From Hemileia vastatrix (Eukaryota > Basidiomycota > Pucciniomycetes > Pucciniales > Zaghouaniaceae): a DNA stretch of 64,000 bases. Below are positions 46,466-56,800 of this stretch, in pieces. Made by a program: the position numbers and the translations under genes. Numbering within the stretch: position 1 is the first letter of the stretch; each line of letters opens with the position of its first letter. The notes below the pieces were generated by a model that saw only the letters and a list, made by a program, of their open reading frames with translations, did not search any database and was not told where the DNA came from. The stretch covers positions 4,079,001 to 4,143,000 of the forward strand of contig JASXTE010000015.1 in NCBI GenBank assembly GCA_030280995.1, written 5' to 3'.

Positions 46466-48877
46466 CAAACTCCCTTAATAATAGGTTTGCACACTCATAC
46501 TCCTCATTTCCACTGTTTGGGACACTTAGCCTTGAAAACAAAAACATAATTTTAATGATTACTATTATCATTAAAATTTATAGAAATGAAATTTGGCTTA
46601 CATTGTTAGCTCCATTTTTTTCCTTTGAATCTTATACATGCTGAATTCTATACTTCCTTGTACAAAATAATTCAAAACATTTACTTCATTTTGCTGCCCC
46701 ATTCTATACAGCTGATCAACAGCCTGTTGCTCAACTGCTGGATTCCAATTTGGCTCCTATTTCAACATTGAACATATAAAAAATTTAATATTTTTGTTCT
46801 TAATATGAAATAAAAGACATTGAGCTCACCATTATATATACATTTTGAGCACACCTGAGATCTATACCCACTCCTGCAGCCTGAATCGTTCCAACCAAAA
46901 CTTGGCAATTTTTATTAAAATGGAATTCATGCATATTTTTGTCTTGCTTTGTCCGGCTGAGTTCACCCGTAAGCTGGGTATACCTAATATTGTGGTCATC
47001 TAAAGCCATTTTTATTCTATTTTGAAATATTAGAAAATTGTTTTTAATAAGCAAACACAATTTTGTAAAACAATTCATTATAGAATCACTTACATCTGCA
47101 AAAAGTCTGCAAAGTTGGAGAATATAACAGCTTTTGGAAAATTTATATCCCTTTCACCAGACAAAAAGTTTTTTAAGTGGCCTATAAGATGACAAATCTT
47201 TGCGGAATGCTGCCAGGTGAAATCAAAAGTTGGAGTTTCATCCAGATTTTCGTAGATTGGATGGTTGCAGAATTTTCTTAAAATCATCAGCTCTCTTAGA
47301 AACTCAGATGAGTCCCAAGGGAAGTCAGTGCTTCTGGAGGGTCCATATCGCTCAGTGAATCCTTCTTGAAGCACATCAAGTTTAGACCTCCATGGATCTG
47401 CTAATTGAACCGATATCCCCCTTTGAATCTTTTTTGGAAGAGACAAAATTGCATCCTTTGTTCTACGTAGGCTTATGACTTTCATTAAGTGATTGATTGA
47501 TTTAATAGAATTAGCCTTTCCTTTTTGCAAACCTGGAAAAAGGAAATTCTTCCATAACCAGTCTTCTTGCCACTTTTCGATTCTAAGAAAAAATATGAGA
47601 CTTTGAAGGTCAGTGGGCCTGTTCTGAAGTGGAGTTCCAGTCAAGCATAGTCGGTGTTGGGATTCCAAGTCAAATATTGTTTGAGCCCTCTGCGAGTAAG
47701 GATTTTTAATGTAACTAAAATAATATTTATAAAAATTGATTATAAAAATTAAGTTTTAAGTTTTAGATATAGAAATGGGCACTAACTAAGCTTCATCTAA
47801 AACAACTCTATACCAAAAGAGCATTTGAGTCACCGGTATCTTTTTTTGGCTTTGATTTTTTGACATCGTTGGGCTAGCTATTTCATAGGTCGTTAAAACA
47901 ATAGCAGTGTCCTGTAGCTCATTGACATTAGTATTTTGACAATCCTTCCCATAAAGAACCTTGAAAGGAAGTGCATTATCTTCAAAGTGCACACTTATTT
48001 CATTGATCCAATTTGATAGTGTTGCCAGGGGGCATATAATCAGTGTGGCTGAACTCCGATTAATACCTTCTTGATTTTCTGATACCTGGAATTGTCTTGC
48101 TTCACCTTGAGTTGCACTTATAAGAGAAAGAGTTGAAAGTGTCTTTCCCAAACCCATATCATCAGCAAGTATTGACCCGTTTCCTTCAGGCGGCAATTGA
48201 TTGTTAGGAAACTGATCTTTATAGTCATCGAATCCAGTTCTAAGCCAATGGTTGTCCTGGTGCCTCCACATGATATCCAACTTTTCCTTTAACATTTGTT
48301 CATTGTCAATCATAAAATTTATTGCTTGAAGTTGATGTGTTTTGAGAACTGTTTTGATTCCTCGGATAAGTTAATCAGCTTTCCAATCTTGAGTACTCTG
48401 AGATATTTGGAAAGAGCCTTCAAAAATTACATGCGGGATATTAAAAAAGATAGTGGAGTCGTAGTTCAGGATTGGACATAAATTGATTTGTGCAGAAGAA
48501 AATGCTTCTTTAGCAAGACTGATTAGTGTACTTGAAGAAAAGAGGCATCCCCAAAGTTGATACTGATTACCAAAAACTGGAACCAAGTAAGCATGAAAAT
48601 AGAAAGGCTTCATAGGATTCAAGGCACTTCTTTGGTTTAAATGGTGAGATCCAGAGCCAATGTCACCCAATAGTGGTCCAATGTGCTGACTCTGCACTTG
48701 AGAAAGATTACCAACAAGGGTTGGTTTTCTTTCTTCAAATAGTCCAAAAATATGAACATTCGAATGGCCTCGCTGTAAAATTGTGGGGGTCGGTGAGTTT
48801 TGAAATCTTGAAATTACATTCATATAAATTTGATCGATTGTTATTGAGAACTGTCCAACACATCTGAGACTTGACAT
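46449..48877 (-). pseudogene. SNF2-family ATPase (711 aa, 5 exons), one in-frame stop
   Basis: Exons on the minus strand are 48877-47787, 47714-47094, 47016-46830, 46756-46602 and 46530-46449, summing to 2136 nt (712 codons with the stop). SNF2 ATPases use ATP to move along DNA and remodel chromatin. Seen here are Walker A 'DDMGLGKT' near 235, 'TLIICPLATLSNWINEI', 'VVLDEA' near 360, 'LCLTGTPLQNRPTDLQSL' near 385, and in the C-terminal lobe 'KAVIFSNFADF', 'QVLVGTIQAAGVGIDL' and 'WNPAVEQQAVDQLYRMGQ'. The stop TAA at 48371-48373 interrupts '...QDWKAD*LIRGIKTVLKTHQ' and could come from CAA. The DEAH box reads DEAY across the first intron, whose donor GTTAGT is weak; a C-to-T change explains this too. 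The N-terminal 160 residues match nothing I recognise. Confidence 0.85.
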
Positions 48878-49732
48878 ATTAAGTAAGAATAGTATCTGAA
48901 GATAGTGGTTGTTAAAAGATGAATTGAAGCAAAAAATGAAGAATCAGTTTTGAATAAAACGACAAAATAACTTTTTAGCATATGCTATGCTAAGCTCATA
49001 ATTCTTTCACATGTATTATTATTATCTTTTTAATAAATATTGGAAGTAAATCAATGATAACTGAAATGAATAATATGTCTTAAAAATAAATCTTGAGCCT
49101 ATAGAGTAAATTTTGGTTTGTGGAGGAAGAAAAATTTTCTCAATAAAAATGTGCATTATTGTTACATTATAATCACAAAATAGAATAATTTCACTCTTAT
49201 TACACTTATTTATGTTTCTGTCTAATAGTAAAATGCTTTAGATGTCAGTTCAAAATCCAAATTGAAACTACTACCTAGAACGATATCTTGATACTAACAT
49301 ACTTTTTGTAAGTCTTTGGAAAGACACTTATGGTGATCTCAATAATATTAAAATTGATTTGAATTGTATGTTTTATCAAATATCTATGTAGTCTAGTGTA
49401 ATAATTGAGATACTACAGTTTAACCTTCTGTTACCAACTTGGCAAGAAAATATATGTAGATATTCTTAGAACGAATATCAAATTTTGCTTTCCACAAGAT
49501 GGGAAAGTGAATATTATGATATGTTAAGTGATATGTTCAAGCTTTGCTCAATCTGTGCTCAGCTCAAAATCAAAGTAATCACCAAGCTCCAAGAAACCTG
49601 TGATTGAGTTTGGTTGAACCTAGGTCTAACTGATTACCAAATCTTTGTCCAATTAATTTAAATCTGGTTTCACAATGAACTCCCAACAGCCTTCCAACAG
49701 CTTTCCAACCACTTCCCAACATTTTTAAATGA
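48878..49732. other. Right subterminal region of the giant CACTA element
   Basis: AT-rich, no gene. The last 170 bp are less AT-rich. On the minus strand they repeat 'GAGCT' words and 'GCTGTTGGAA' phrases, comparable to the left subterminal region. This is where transposase-binding repeats would be expected. Confidence 0.5.
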
Positions 49733-49772
49733 GGGGTATTGCTAGCAATACCCCCCCAAACTTTCTGTGGTG
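49733..49772 (-). repeat. Right terminal inverted repeat of the giant CACTA element
   Basis: Read from 49772 on the minus strand: CACCACAGAAAGTTT, seven G, TATTGCTAGCAATA, CCCC. It differs from the left repeat at three adjacent positions. Bases 49733-49754 are the same 22-bp palindrome. Confidence 0.93.
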
Positions 49773-50501
49773 AAGGTTGCTTAAATGATTTTATTTCCCA
49801 GTTTAAAAAACTTTAAAAAAATTATCAGTCTGAAAATGATAAAAAAAATCTTTAAACAAATATTTAATTGAATTAAATCCTTTAAAACATGAGAACAACT
49901 CTTTAAAATTTGAAAGAAATCTTTAAAAAACAACTTTAACTTTTTAAAACTTGACTTTAAAGCAATAAAAGATAATTATTCCATCTGTGAACATTAAAAA
50001 TTAATCTTTTTCTACCATTAATAATGAAAATTCCAAATTTCTAAGATTTAGGAATGAGTTGATCAATATTGAAGATAAATTTTATGATTCACCTGTGACA
50101 TGTAATAATAAACACAATGACAATGAAGACAATTTTAACCATAATATTCCAAGATATAAAGGTAAAGAGACAAAAATAAATAGTTTGTCTGCTCCCTATA
50201 ATAAGGTAAAGATACAAATTAAACATGATTCTACAAATGTATCAAAAAAAACCTTAAGTGATCTGAATGGTGAGCATTTTGGTTCTAATGTAAATAATAA
50301 AATTTCTGAGATTTTTTCAAGATTTCAATAATTAATTACTCACAAAAATTCTCAAAAAAATCTGAAAACACCATTAACCAAAAGAACTGGCCAAGACATC
50401 ATATGTAACAAAATATTGATAGAAATTCTTCATAAGATTGGTAGCATTCTATTCAGAGGATCAATAACTTGAAAAATTCTTAAACATTTCCTGATGAATA
50501 G
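49773..50501 (+). pseudogene. Gag remnant, right part, after the giant insertion
   Basis: After the AAG duplication comes Lys/Asn-rich text (open at 50059-50331) and then, near 50384-50500, broken codons 'KNWPRHHM', 'DW.HSIQRINNLKNS', 'FPDE'. These correspond to the gag core of the young chromovirus ('NWPKIDQYPTYDG...DWQHFIQRIDNLKFSYKLPDE'). This fixes the family of the element that the giant CACTA entered. The remnant ends at the next LTR. Confidence 0.65.
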
Positions 50502-51644
50502 TGTTTTAGAAAGACTCTTACAGCTGTCTTGCTGTAAGAGGAATCCAAGAGAGTTGGATAAACCTAAGAAAACCCTGTCCCTTTAAGTAAAATAAGAGTT
50601 CAAAATTAACTAAGCTAAAAAGTATACTTGATAGAGAAAGACCAGTTGATTAATTAATAATAATGGTTTTGAGATGTAGAATCAGTGTTCTTTAAATTTA
50701 GGTGAAGTAAATACAACAGGGAAGTTGTACTAGCAAAGTTATTTAAATGATTGAAATATATATATTTTTATAAAGTTTATATTTTTGTAAACAGTTGTTA
50801 AAACAAATTCACTGAAGTTGAGATCTTTACAATGATACCATATAAGTATTTTTAAATGTGTTGTGAAATAATATTTATAAAATGTTATATAAAAGTGTTA
50901 TAATTATAAGGGTATTACAAATAATAATTGTTGTTATGTGAAATTGGTTGTAAAATGATAAGATATTTGTTGAATGTAAGTTAGTATCCCTAATGATGTA
51001 TCTAATTTTGGGTCTACAGCTTTATATTCATATTTAGGTCACATTCCATATTTCCCCTTCCCAGAGCATCCTGGAGCTTGTTCACAACATCTCCGAGTTT
51101 GTATGGAGCTTCTAAAGACTTCTGGACTCAATTAGAGCCTTAAATCCTTGACAAAAATTCTAGAAAAATTACATATTGTATAGCTACTTCTCCTCTATGT
51201 TCCAAACTAGTTTTTGTAGTTTGTGCAGCCCTATTCATCTAATTAAAAATCAAAAATTTTAAGTAAATTATGAAAAATTAAATATAAATAAATATAATCT
51301 ATAAAATTATTAAAAATAGACACCACGCAATATGGGGGGCAGACTTGCTAGCAAGTCTGCAACTTGAAGTCAGATGGAAATCAGATGGAACTCAGACTGA
51401 AGTAATACTGAACTTTCACTTGAAGTATCACACAAATAATAATGGATCTATATTGAAAACATAGTGAAAGTGTGAGGATAACTGAATGGAAGCCAGAATA
51501 AATCATTCCATGAGTCTACTCAATGCAAAGTATTTTTTGAAGCAACTTATTTAAATAATACTTTATTAAATTAAGTTGATCAATAAAAATTGATTGACAA
51601 TATTGCAATTCTTAAATACAATAATTTTATTAAAAAATTTCAGA

Positions 51645-51990
51645 TTACATATAAAAAAAATCAGTGACTTTTTCTATTACTTACAACTGTTTTTACAGAA
51701 TTGAAAACTATGTTTCAGCTAATATTTTATGAAAGTGAGCTCTGTTCTTTGCCCAAAGAACAGAGTTCATCCTCCTATTTTCACACTCTGTTTGCACCAA
51801 TCTCCCTCCCTTTCAATTCTATCAACACATGCTTGTCTTCCCTCCCCATGCCTTTTGCTATCCTCCCAGCCCCATTGTATGCCATCCTCTTTTGATCCCC
51901 ATTTCACCCCTCTCAACCTCTCCCAGACCCTTTTCTTCATTTAAAATGCCTCGGAACCCTTAATCTTCCCTTCCAACTCTTTCCCAACCT
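51645..51990 (+). repeat. Harbinger-derived block inside the CACTA element
   Basis: Nearly identical to 38649-38994, including the hairpin (51737-51768). The stem differs at both CpG sites in a compensating way: TTCTTTG pairs with CAAAGAA instead of TTCTTCG with CGAAGAA. The match stops abruptly at CCCAACCTTT. Confidence 0.88.
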
Positions 51991-52330
51991 TTTTGCCACC
52001 TCATATACCCTTCCTCACCCCTCTCTCCAGCCTTTCCAAACCTTGTAGCCCCATTCCTCCCCTTTACCTCGCCTCCACAATCCTTGAACCCCAATTTCCT
52101 CCCTTTCAACCCAGTCCCTATTTCTGTATATAAAAATAAAGTGTTAGGGAGAAATGGGGAGGTAAGCAAACTGGAAGGAGAGGAGAGGAGAGGGGTAGAG
52201 AGGCGTGGAGAGGGAGAGGAAAATGTGGATAGGGGTTGAAAATGATGATGAAGGGACTGAAAAGGTTGGGGAGAAAGATGAGGTGAGGATAAAGAAATAT
52301 TTCAAAGGGAAAAGAGTGGGTATTCTTGAG
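51991..52330. repeat. Pyrimidine tract followed by purine tract
   Basis: 51991-52125 is C/T-rich (CCCTTCCTCACCCCTCTCTC), and 52145-52330 is G/A-rich (GGAAGGAGAGGAGAGGAGAG). Such mirror-asymmetric tracts can form triplex or strong secondary structure. No coding motif is present. Confidence 0.65.
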
Positions 52331-53483
52331 AGGGAGTAAAAAAGACGATAAAAGAAGATAGTAATACAAAATAAATATACAAAAAATATAAAATATATAA
52401 AATATGTTACAAAGAGTGGGCACAGAAATTCCTTGAATCCTAAAAATCCACAACTCCTATACTGTTATTCTCTTCATTTACTTAAATCTAATAAAAATCT
52501 ACATTTTAATATTTTGAAAATTTTGAAGAAGAGGGGAAATAAATTTTAATAAATATTAGTACAAATTTTTTATTTATTTAATAGTGAAATATAGTATGTC
52601 AATTGAATTTGAAAATTATATGTCTAAGTAAAGTCTTTGTAACATCATTTTTAAGATTTTTGCACCTTCTTTATATATTTTAATGATTTATAATATTCAA
52701 TATTATCTAGTCATAAAATAAGTATATAATTTTTTCAATTCTTGAAAATAATACAATTAATAATATAAATGCACAAAATAACCTTTCATGAACAAATTGA
52801 CATATTTCAAATTGTAGTTTCTCCATGTATTTCTGGCCAAAGAAACTTATATAATAATGTCAGATGGTATCTTTCCGGATCTATACATTGGTGTTCTTTT
52901 TTTTAAATTGCAAAGAAACTGCTTAAATAGTTTAAAATATGTATTTTTCAGATTAATTTGAGTGTGATCTGCACTGTATTAAAATTTTTATAAAAAAATC
53001 TCATTCTTCATATCTCAAGATTTGTTCAAAGTAGTATTTCCTATGCTTCATTAAATTTTCAAGTTATATTCATATTGAGTTCACCAGAATGTCAATATTT
53101 TTTCTTGGTGGTTTCATCACTAATTCAATGTGGGCTCAAAAAGATATTAATTAGGTTTCAAGGTTGCGGACTTGCTAGCAAGTCCGCCCCCCATATTGCA
53201 TGGTGAGAAGAAAAATAGAAACCTTTTCTAAAAATTTTCAAAGTTTTTTGAGACTACTGACTTTTATTTCCATGCACTTTTAAGCCTATACTTTCATTTC
53301 TTGAGCATTAAATATTTGTTAAATCTTAACTCATAAAATTAAACCTTTTAAACCACTTATAATTCTCTTTCTTTCAAAATAAAAATTATATAAAATCATA
53401 TTGTCTTTTACAATATTTTTAATAATCTCCTAAAATCCTCCTTTCATCAAACTTAGTGCTGCACTAATCTTTAGACTACCACA

Positions 53484-53493
53484 TCCTCCCTCC
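53484..53493 (-). other. Polypurine tract of the minus-strand gypsy element
   Basis: GGAGGGAGGA on the minus strand directly precedes the 3' LTR start TGTGGTAGTC. Confidence 0.7.
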
Positions 53494-53879
53494 AATGATG
53501 AATGTCCCCATTTTTAAAATTTGCATATTTGATCAAACACATATCCATCTTCTCTTCATCCTCTTCAACCATCTACTCCAAACACTCCTGAAAACCCATT
53601 TCACTTCAACTTACCAACATCACTATAAAAATTTCTTCAGAAGATCTACCTGTCCCATGTGAACTTTGCCCCAAATACCAGGTTCTTTTCTGATCTCCTA
53701 TCCTGGTCTTCCTAGAAGAACTGCCTGGGATCTTTGCAGGCTTAATAAAATCAAATATAACAGTCCAATTATTCCCTCCAAGACTACTGTTTATACTGGA
53801 CTAGCTGCCCTTCCTGATCCAACAATTCCTAAAAACAGGCTATCAAAAATCCCCACCTTCAGAAACATAAAGACCAAAA

Positions 53880-56800
53880 CAGCTTCATCCTCTAAAAAAT
53901 CTAATTTTTTTATTTACTTTCTTCTTTGACATAATCCTACCCTCTCTACATACCACATCACCTAAGATTTCCAAAGCTTCCATACAACAAGAAAATCTGG
54001 AACCTGAAATTTTTGAACCAGCCTCTTCTTTCCTAAAAAAAATCCTCTCAAGAATTATAGATTATTCTTAGATGAATTTTTGTATTAATGGATTCTCCTT
54101 CAGTACTTCATTTCCATAATCTGTTGAAGGTCCTTTTATTCCACCATAATCAACATATATACCAGCATTTTGTGGAATTTTTCTTGTAGAATCCATGCCA
54201 TCTGAGCTTGATAAACAGCAACTGAATTTGTTGCTCCTTGAGGTAATCTTTTTAACTGTAATTGTCCAAGTGGTGTATAAAAAGTTGTAAGTGGTCTTGA
54301 GTCTGGATGAAACTCTAATTCATAATATCCTCCCATTATATCTCCTAAACCATAAAAAACTCTCCCTGAAAACATTTCTACAAACTGCTCTGCATTAGGT
54401 GGTATTCCTGCATCTTTTATTGTAACCCTATTTAGTTCTCTTAAATCATGAACTACCCTAAGCTTTCAGTTAGGTTTTTAATACAGAATACTGGAATTGA
54501 ATAACTTGATGATGATTGTTCATATAATCCAGTTTGAATTCTTTCTCTAATGACTTCAATATAATCTTCCTTTAAAGCAGCAGGTATAGAAAGTGGTTTC
54601 TGTTGCCATGCTTTATGGCAAACAACTGGAATATTGTAGGTCTCCCTATAAGAATGATTTAAAACACCTCTCTCCTCTTCTACAAATTAAATGGCCTTCT
54701 CCCTCTTTACAATTACATCCAACAACAACTTTTTTTCTTCACCTGAAAGCCATCCTTAAGGTCAAAAATTTACAACCTTTCATCTCTTGACACTGATTTT
54801 GGAAGTTTCAGAAAATTGAGGCGGGTTCTTGACTAAAGGAAAGTCATATGGGTCTTTTGATAATTTTGGTCTTCTCAAAGGTAGATTTAATTCAGCTGGC
54901 AAAGTTTTATTAATTGGCCTAATTGTATTTTCTACCTTTTTATATTTTGCCGCGTCAACATCCACTTTTACTTGAGATACTTGTTCCATTGTAGTTTAGC
55001 CATTATATAATTTGCCATAATAATTTTCTTCATCTTCAGAACCAGAATCAGAAATAGAGTAAGTTGAAACATAATTTTTATTTTCAAAAATTTCATTTTA
55101 ATCACTACCACCCCCTTTTCATTTGTCTATTATCAAATAGTTTTCTAACACCTTGTTCCCTTTCATCTTCCATCACAAAATCACCAGTAAATAAGTTGAA
55201 AATTTAACCTCTTGCTGGAGGAAGGAAATAGAATTATCACAAATATTATTTTTTTGTGATTTAATTATACTAAGATTTTTTTGGTGATTTTAATGTGGTA
55301 ATTTCAGTTTATCCTCTTGCTGGAGGCCCAAATTATGCAGTTTATCCTCATGCTGGAGGCCATAAAATAATCCACCACTAATATCACCATAATTAATCAA
55401 ATTCCCTTTCCAATTTTTATCCAACATAATATATCTCATTCTTCCCTTTAAAAAATTTTTAAATTTTATTGAATAATTTGATAAACATAATAAACATATA
55501 GGAACATCCAATACATAATGACATTCTAATGAAATATCAACAGAAAATAATTGAGAATCCACTTGAATTATCTCCAAGTGAGCTGACCTATTGCAATCAG
55601 GAATCTCTTCTTGAGGAGAGATTAAAACATTAGAGCAATCAGCTCTTTCTACCCCAAAAAATGAGGGTACTCATACTTATCTTTTTCAACTAATTCACCA
55701 GAACCTGAAATTTTTATTCACCTCTTCTTGGTGCAAGAACAACACTGATACATTGTGGTAAGAATATGTCTTGTTTCCCAGCCATCATCTCCTGGAGGTG
55801 CCAGTCTTAAAGGAAGCCTTCTCATATTGTCACCAGTAATCTTTAAACTAATTCACATACCACTCTGGTAACCTATCATTTCTTCAAAATCCATCAAAAA
55901 GGGCCCACCAAGAGCCGATTTTACTGATCCTCTGGCAACATAAAAGTGCACTCTTCCAACAGATCCACCAATACATAACTTGAAAAGCTCTACTGTACCC
56001 ATAATTTCAGTAGCATGACCACCTATGCCTCTTAAGTTACCACCAGTACCAGTTTAAATTGGCAAGCCTATAATAGTTTTTTTCTCTAAAGAAATTAAAC
56101 TAATTTGTGACCCAGAATCCACCAGGGCCTTCACCTCTTTACCATTTAATAACACCATTAAATACCCTAAAGGAGCATAAAAATGAGTTTCTGCTTCCTC
56201 TCCAAACTTTTCAGCATTTTCACATATATACTCCACTTCTCCAACTGATACCCTTCTCCTTGTCAGATGCTTCTTTTGATTCTCTGCAAGGGCAGGACTA
56301 ATTGTAAATAATTCACCTAAAGATAAAGGAATCCAGAGTTTTTCACTCTACCCAAAAAGTCTCCATAGCATTTTCTTGAATGGATACTACTTGCCTTTCA
56401 TATTTAACTTAAGGTTTAACAGCCTTGGAACTGTGCACCTCTTGAGAACCCACATTTCCATCTTCACCCCCCATTATAACATCTTAATCTACCATAACCC
56501 TAGCTCCATCACCTGCTTCTTTCACTAATCCAGATCCATCACTGGTTCTCCTGACCCCTTCCATAGGAGTATAACCAGCAAAACTTAGTCTGGGAAGAGA
56601 CACTATTGGTACATCTTCCTCAGAATCAGTTTCTTCATCCAAAGGTATTTTGAGGACGGTATGCACTGTGAAGCTATTTATTATCATCATGCTCCCAAAG
56701 CTTATCCAGTTTATCTTTGATAACTTTTTCTTTAAATCAAATTTTACATAATTGGGAGGCCCTATAACCGCCATCCCCTTCTGCATTTTATAAATTTTGT

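Larger units (their letters stand above)
19323..49772. mobile_element. Giant CACTA (Plavaka-like) transposon with cargo, 30,450 bp
   Basis: The ends are 40-bp inverted repeats matching at 37 of 40 positions. Both start CACCACAGAAA, continue to a run of seven G, and finish with a palindrome centred on TTGCTAGCAA. AAG flanks both ends (19320-19322 and 49773-49775), the 3-bp duplication expected of CACTA elements. Degraded retrotransposon gag lies on both outer sides. Inside are a Tnp2-type transposase, a TET/JBP-like oxygenase, a SNF2 ATPase, an unknown five-exon gene, two related unknown genes, a hairpin chain, a palindrome array and a later Harbinger insertion (37260-40731). Without the Harbinger the element is about 27 kb, far larger than typical autonomous CACTA elements. 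The boundaries are seen directly; that the cargo moves with the transposon is inferred. Confidence 0.9.
51321..53205. mobile_element. Non-autonomous CACTA element (1885 bp)
   Basis: The left end is CACCACGCAATAT, six G, then a 22-bp palindrome centred on TTGCTAGCAA (51339-51360). The right end in reverse is CACCATGCAATAT, six G and a palindrome with the same centre. AGA flanks both ends (51318-51320, 53206-53208), a 3-bp duplication. The end layout matches the giant element, so the same transposase family could have moved it. It has no transposase. It carries a Harbinger-derived block and a pyrimidine/purine tract, with AT-rich filler beyond 52460. Confidence 0.9.
50502..53483 (-). repeat. 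3' LTR of the minus-strand gypsy element, split by a CACTA insertion
   Basis: Similar to 58419-59568 over about 1.1 kb once the insert 51321-53205 and its AGA duplicate are removed. The exact outer edge (TGTTTTAGAAAG at 50502) is less certain. Confidence 0.75.

Noticed and set aside
19323..49772. Starship-type giant element
   Set aside because: No tyrosine-recombinase (DUF3435) captain was seen; instead there are terminal inverted repeats with a 3-bp duplication and a Tnp2 transposase.
50059..50331. A 90-codon open frame as an independent gene
   Set aside because: It lies in degraded gag text just before recognisable gag codons, and its Asn/Lys-rich composition fits that.
53666..53929. Plus-strand open frame 'SYPGLPRRTAWDLCRLNK'
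   Set aside because: It is antisense to the RT remnant of the minus-strand gypsy element and shows no family motif of its own.
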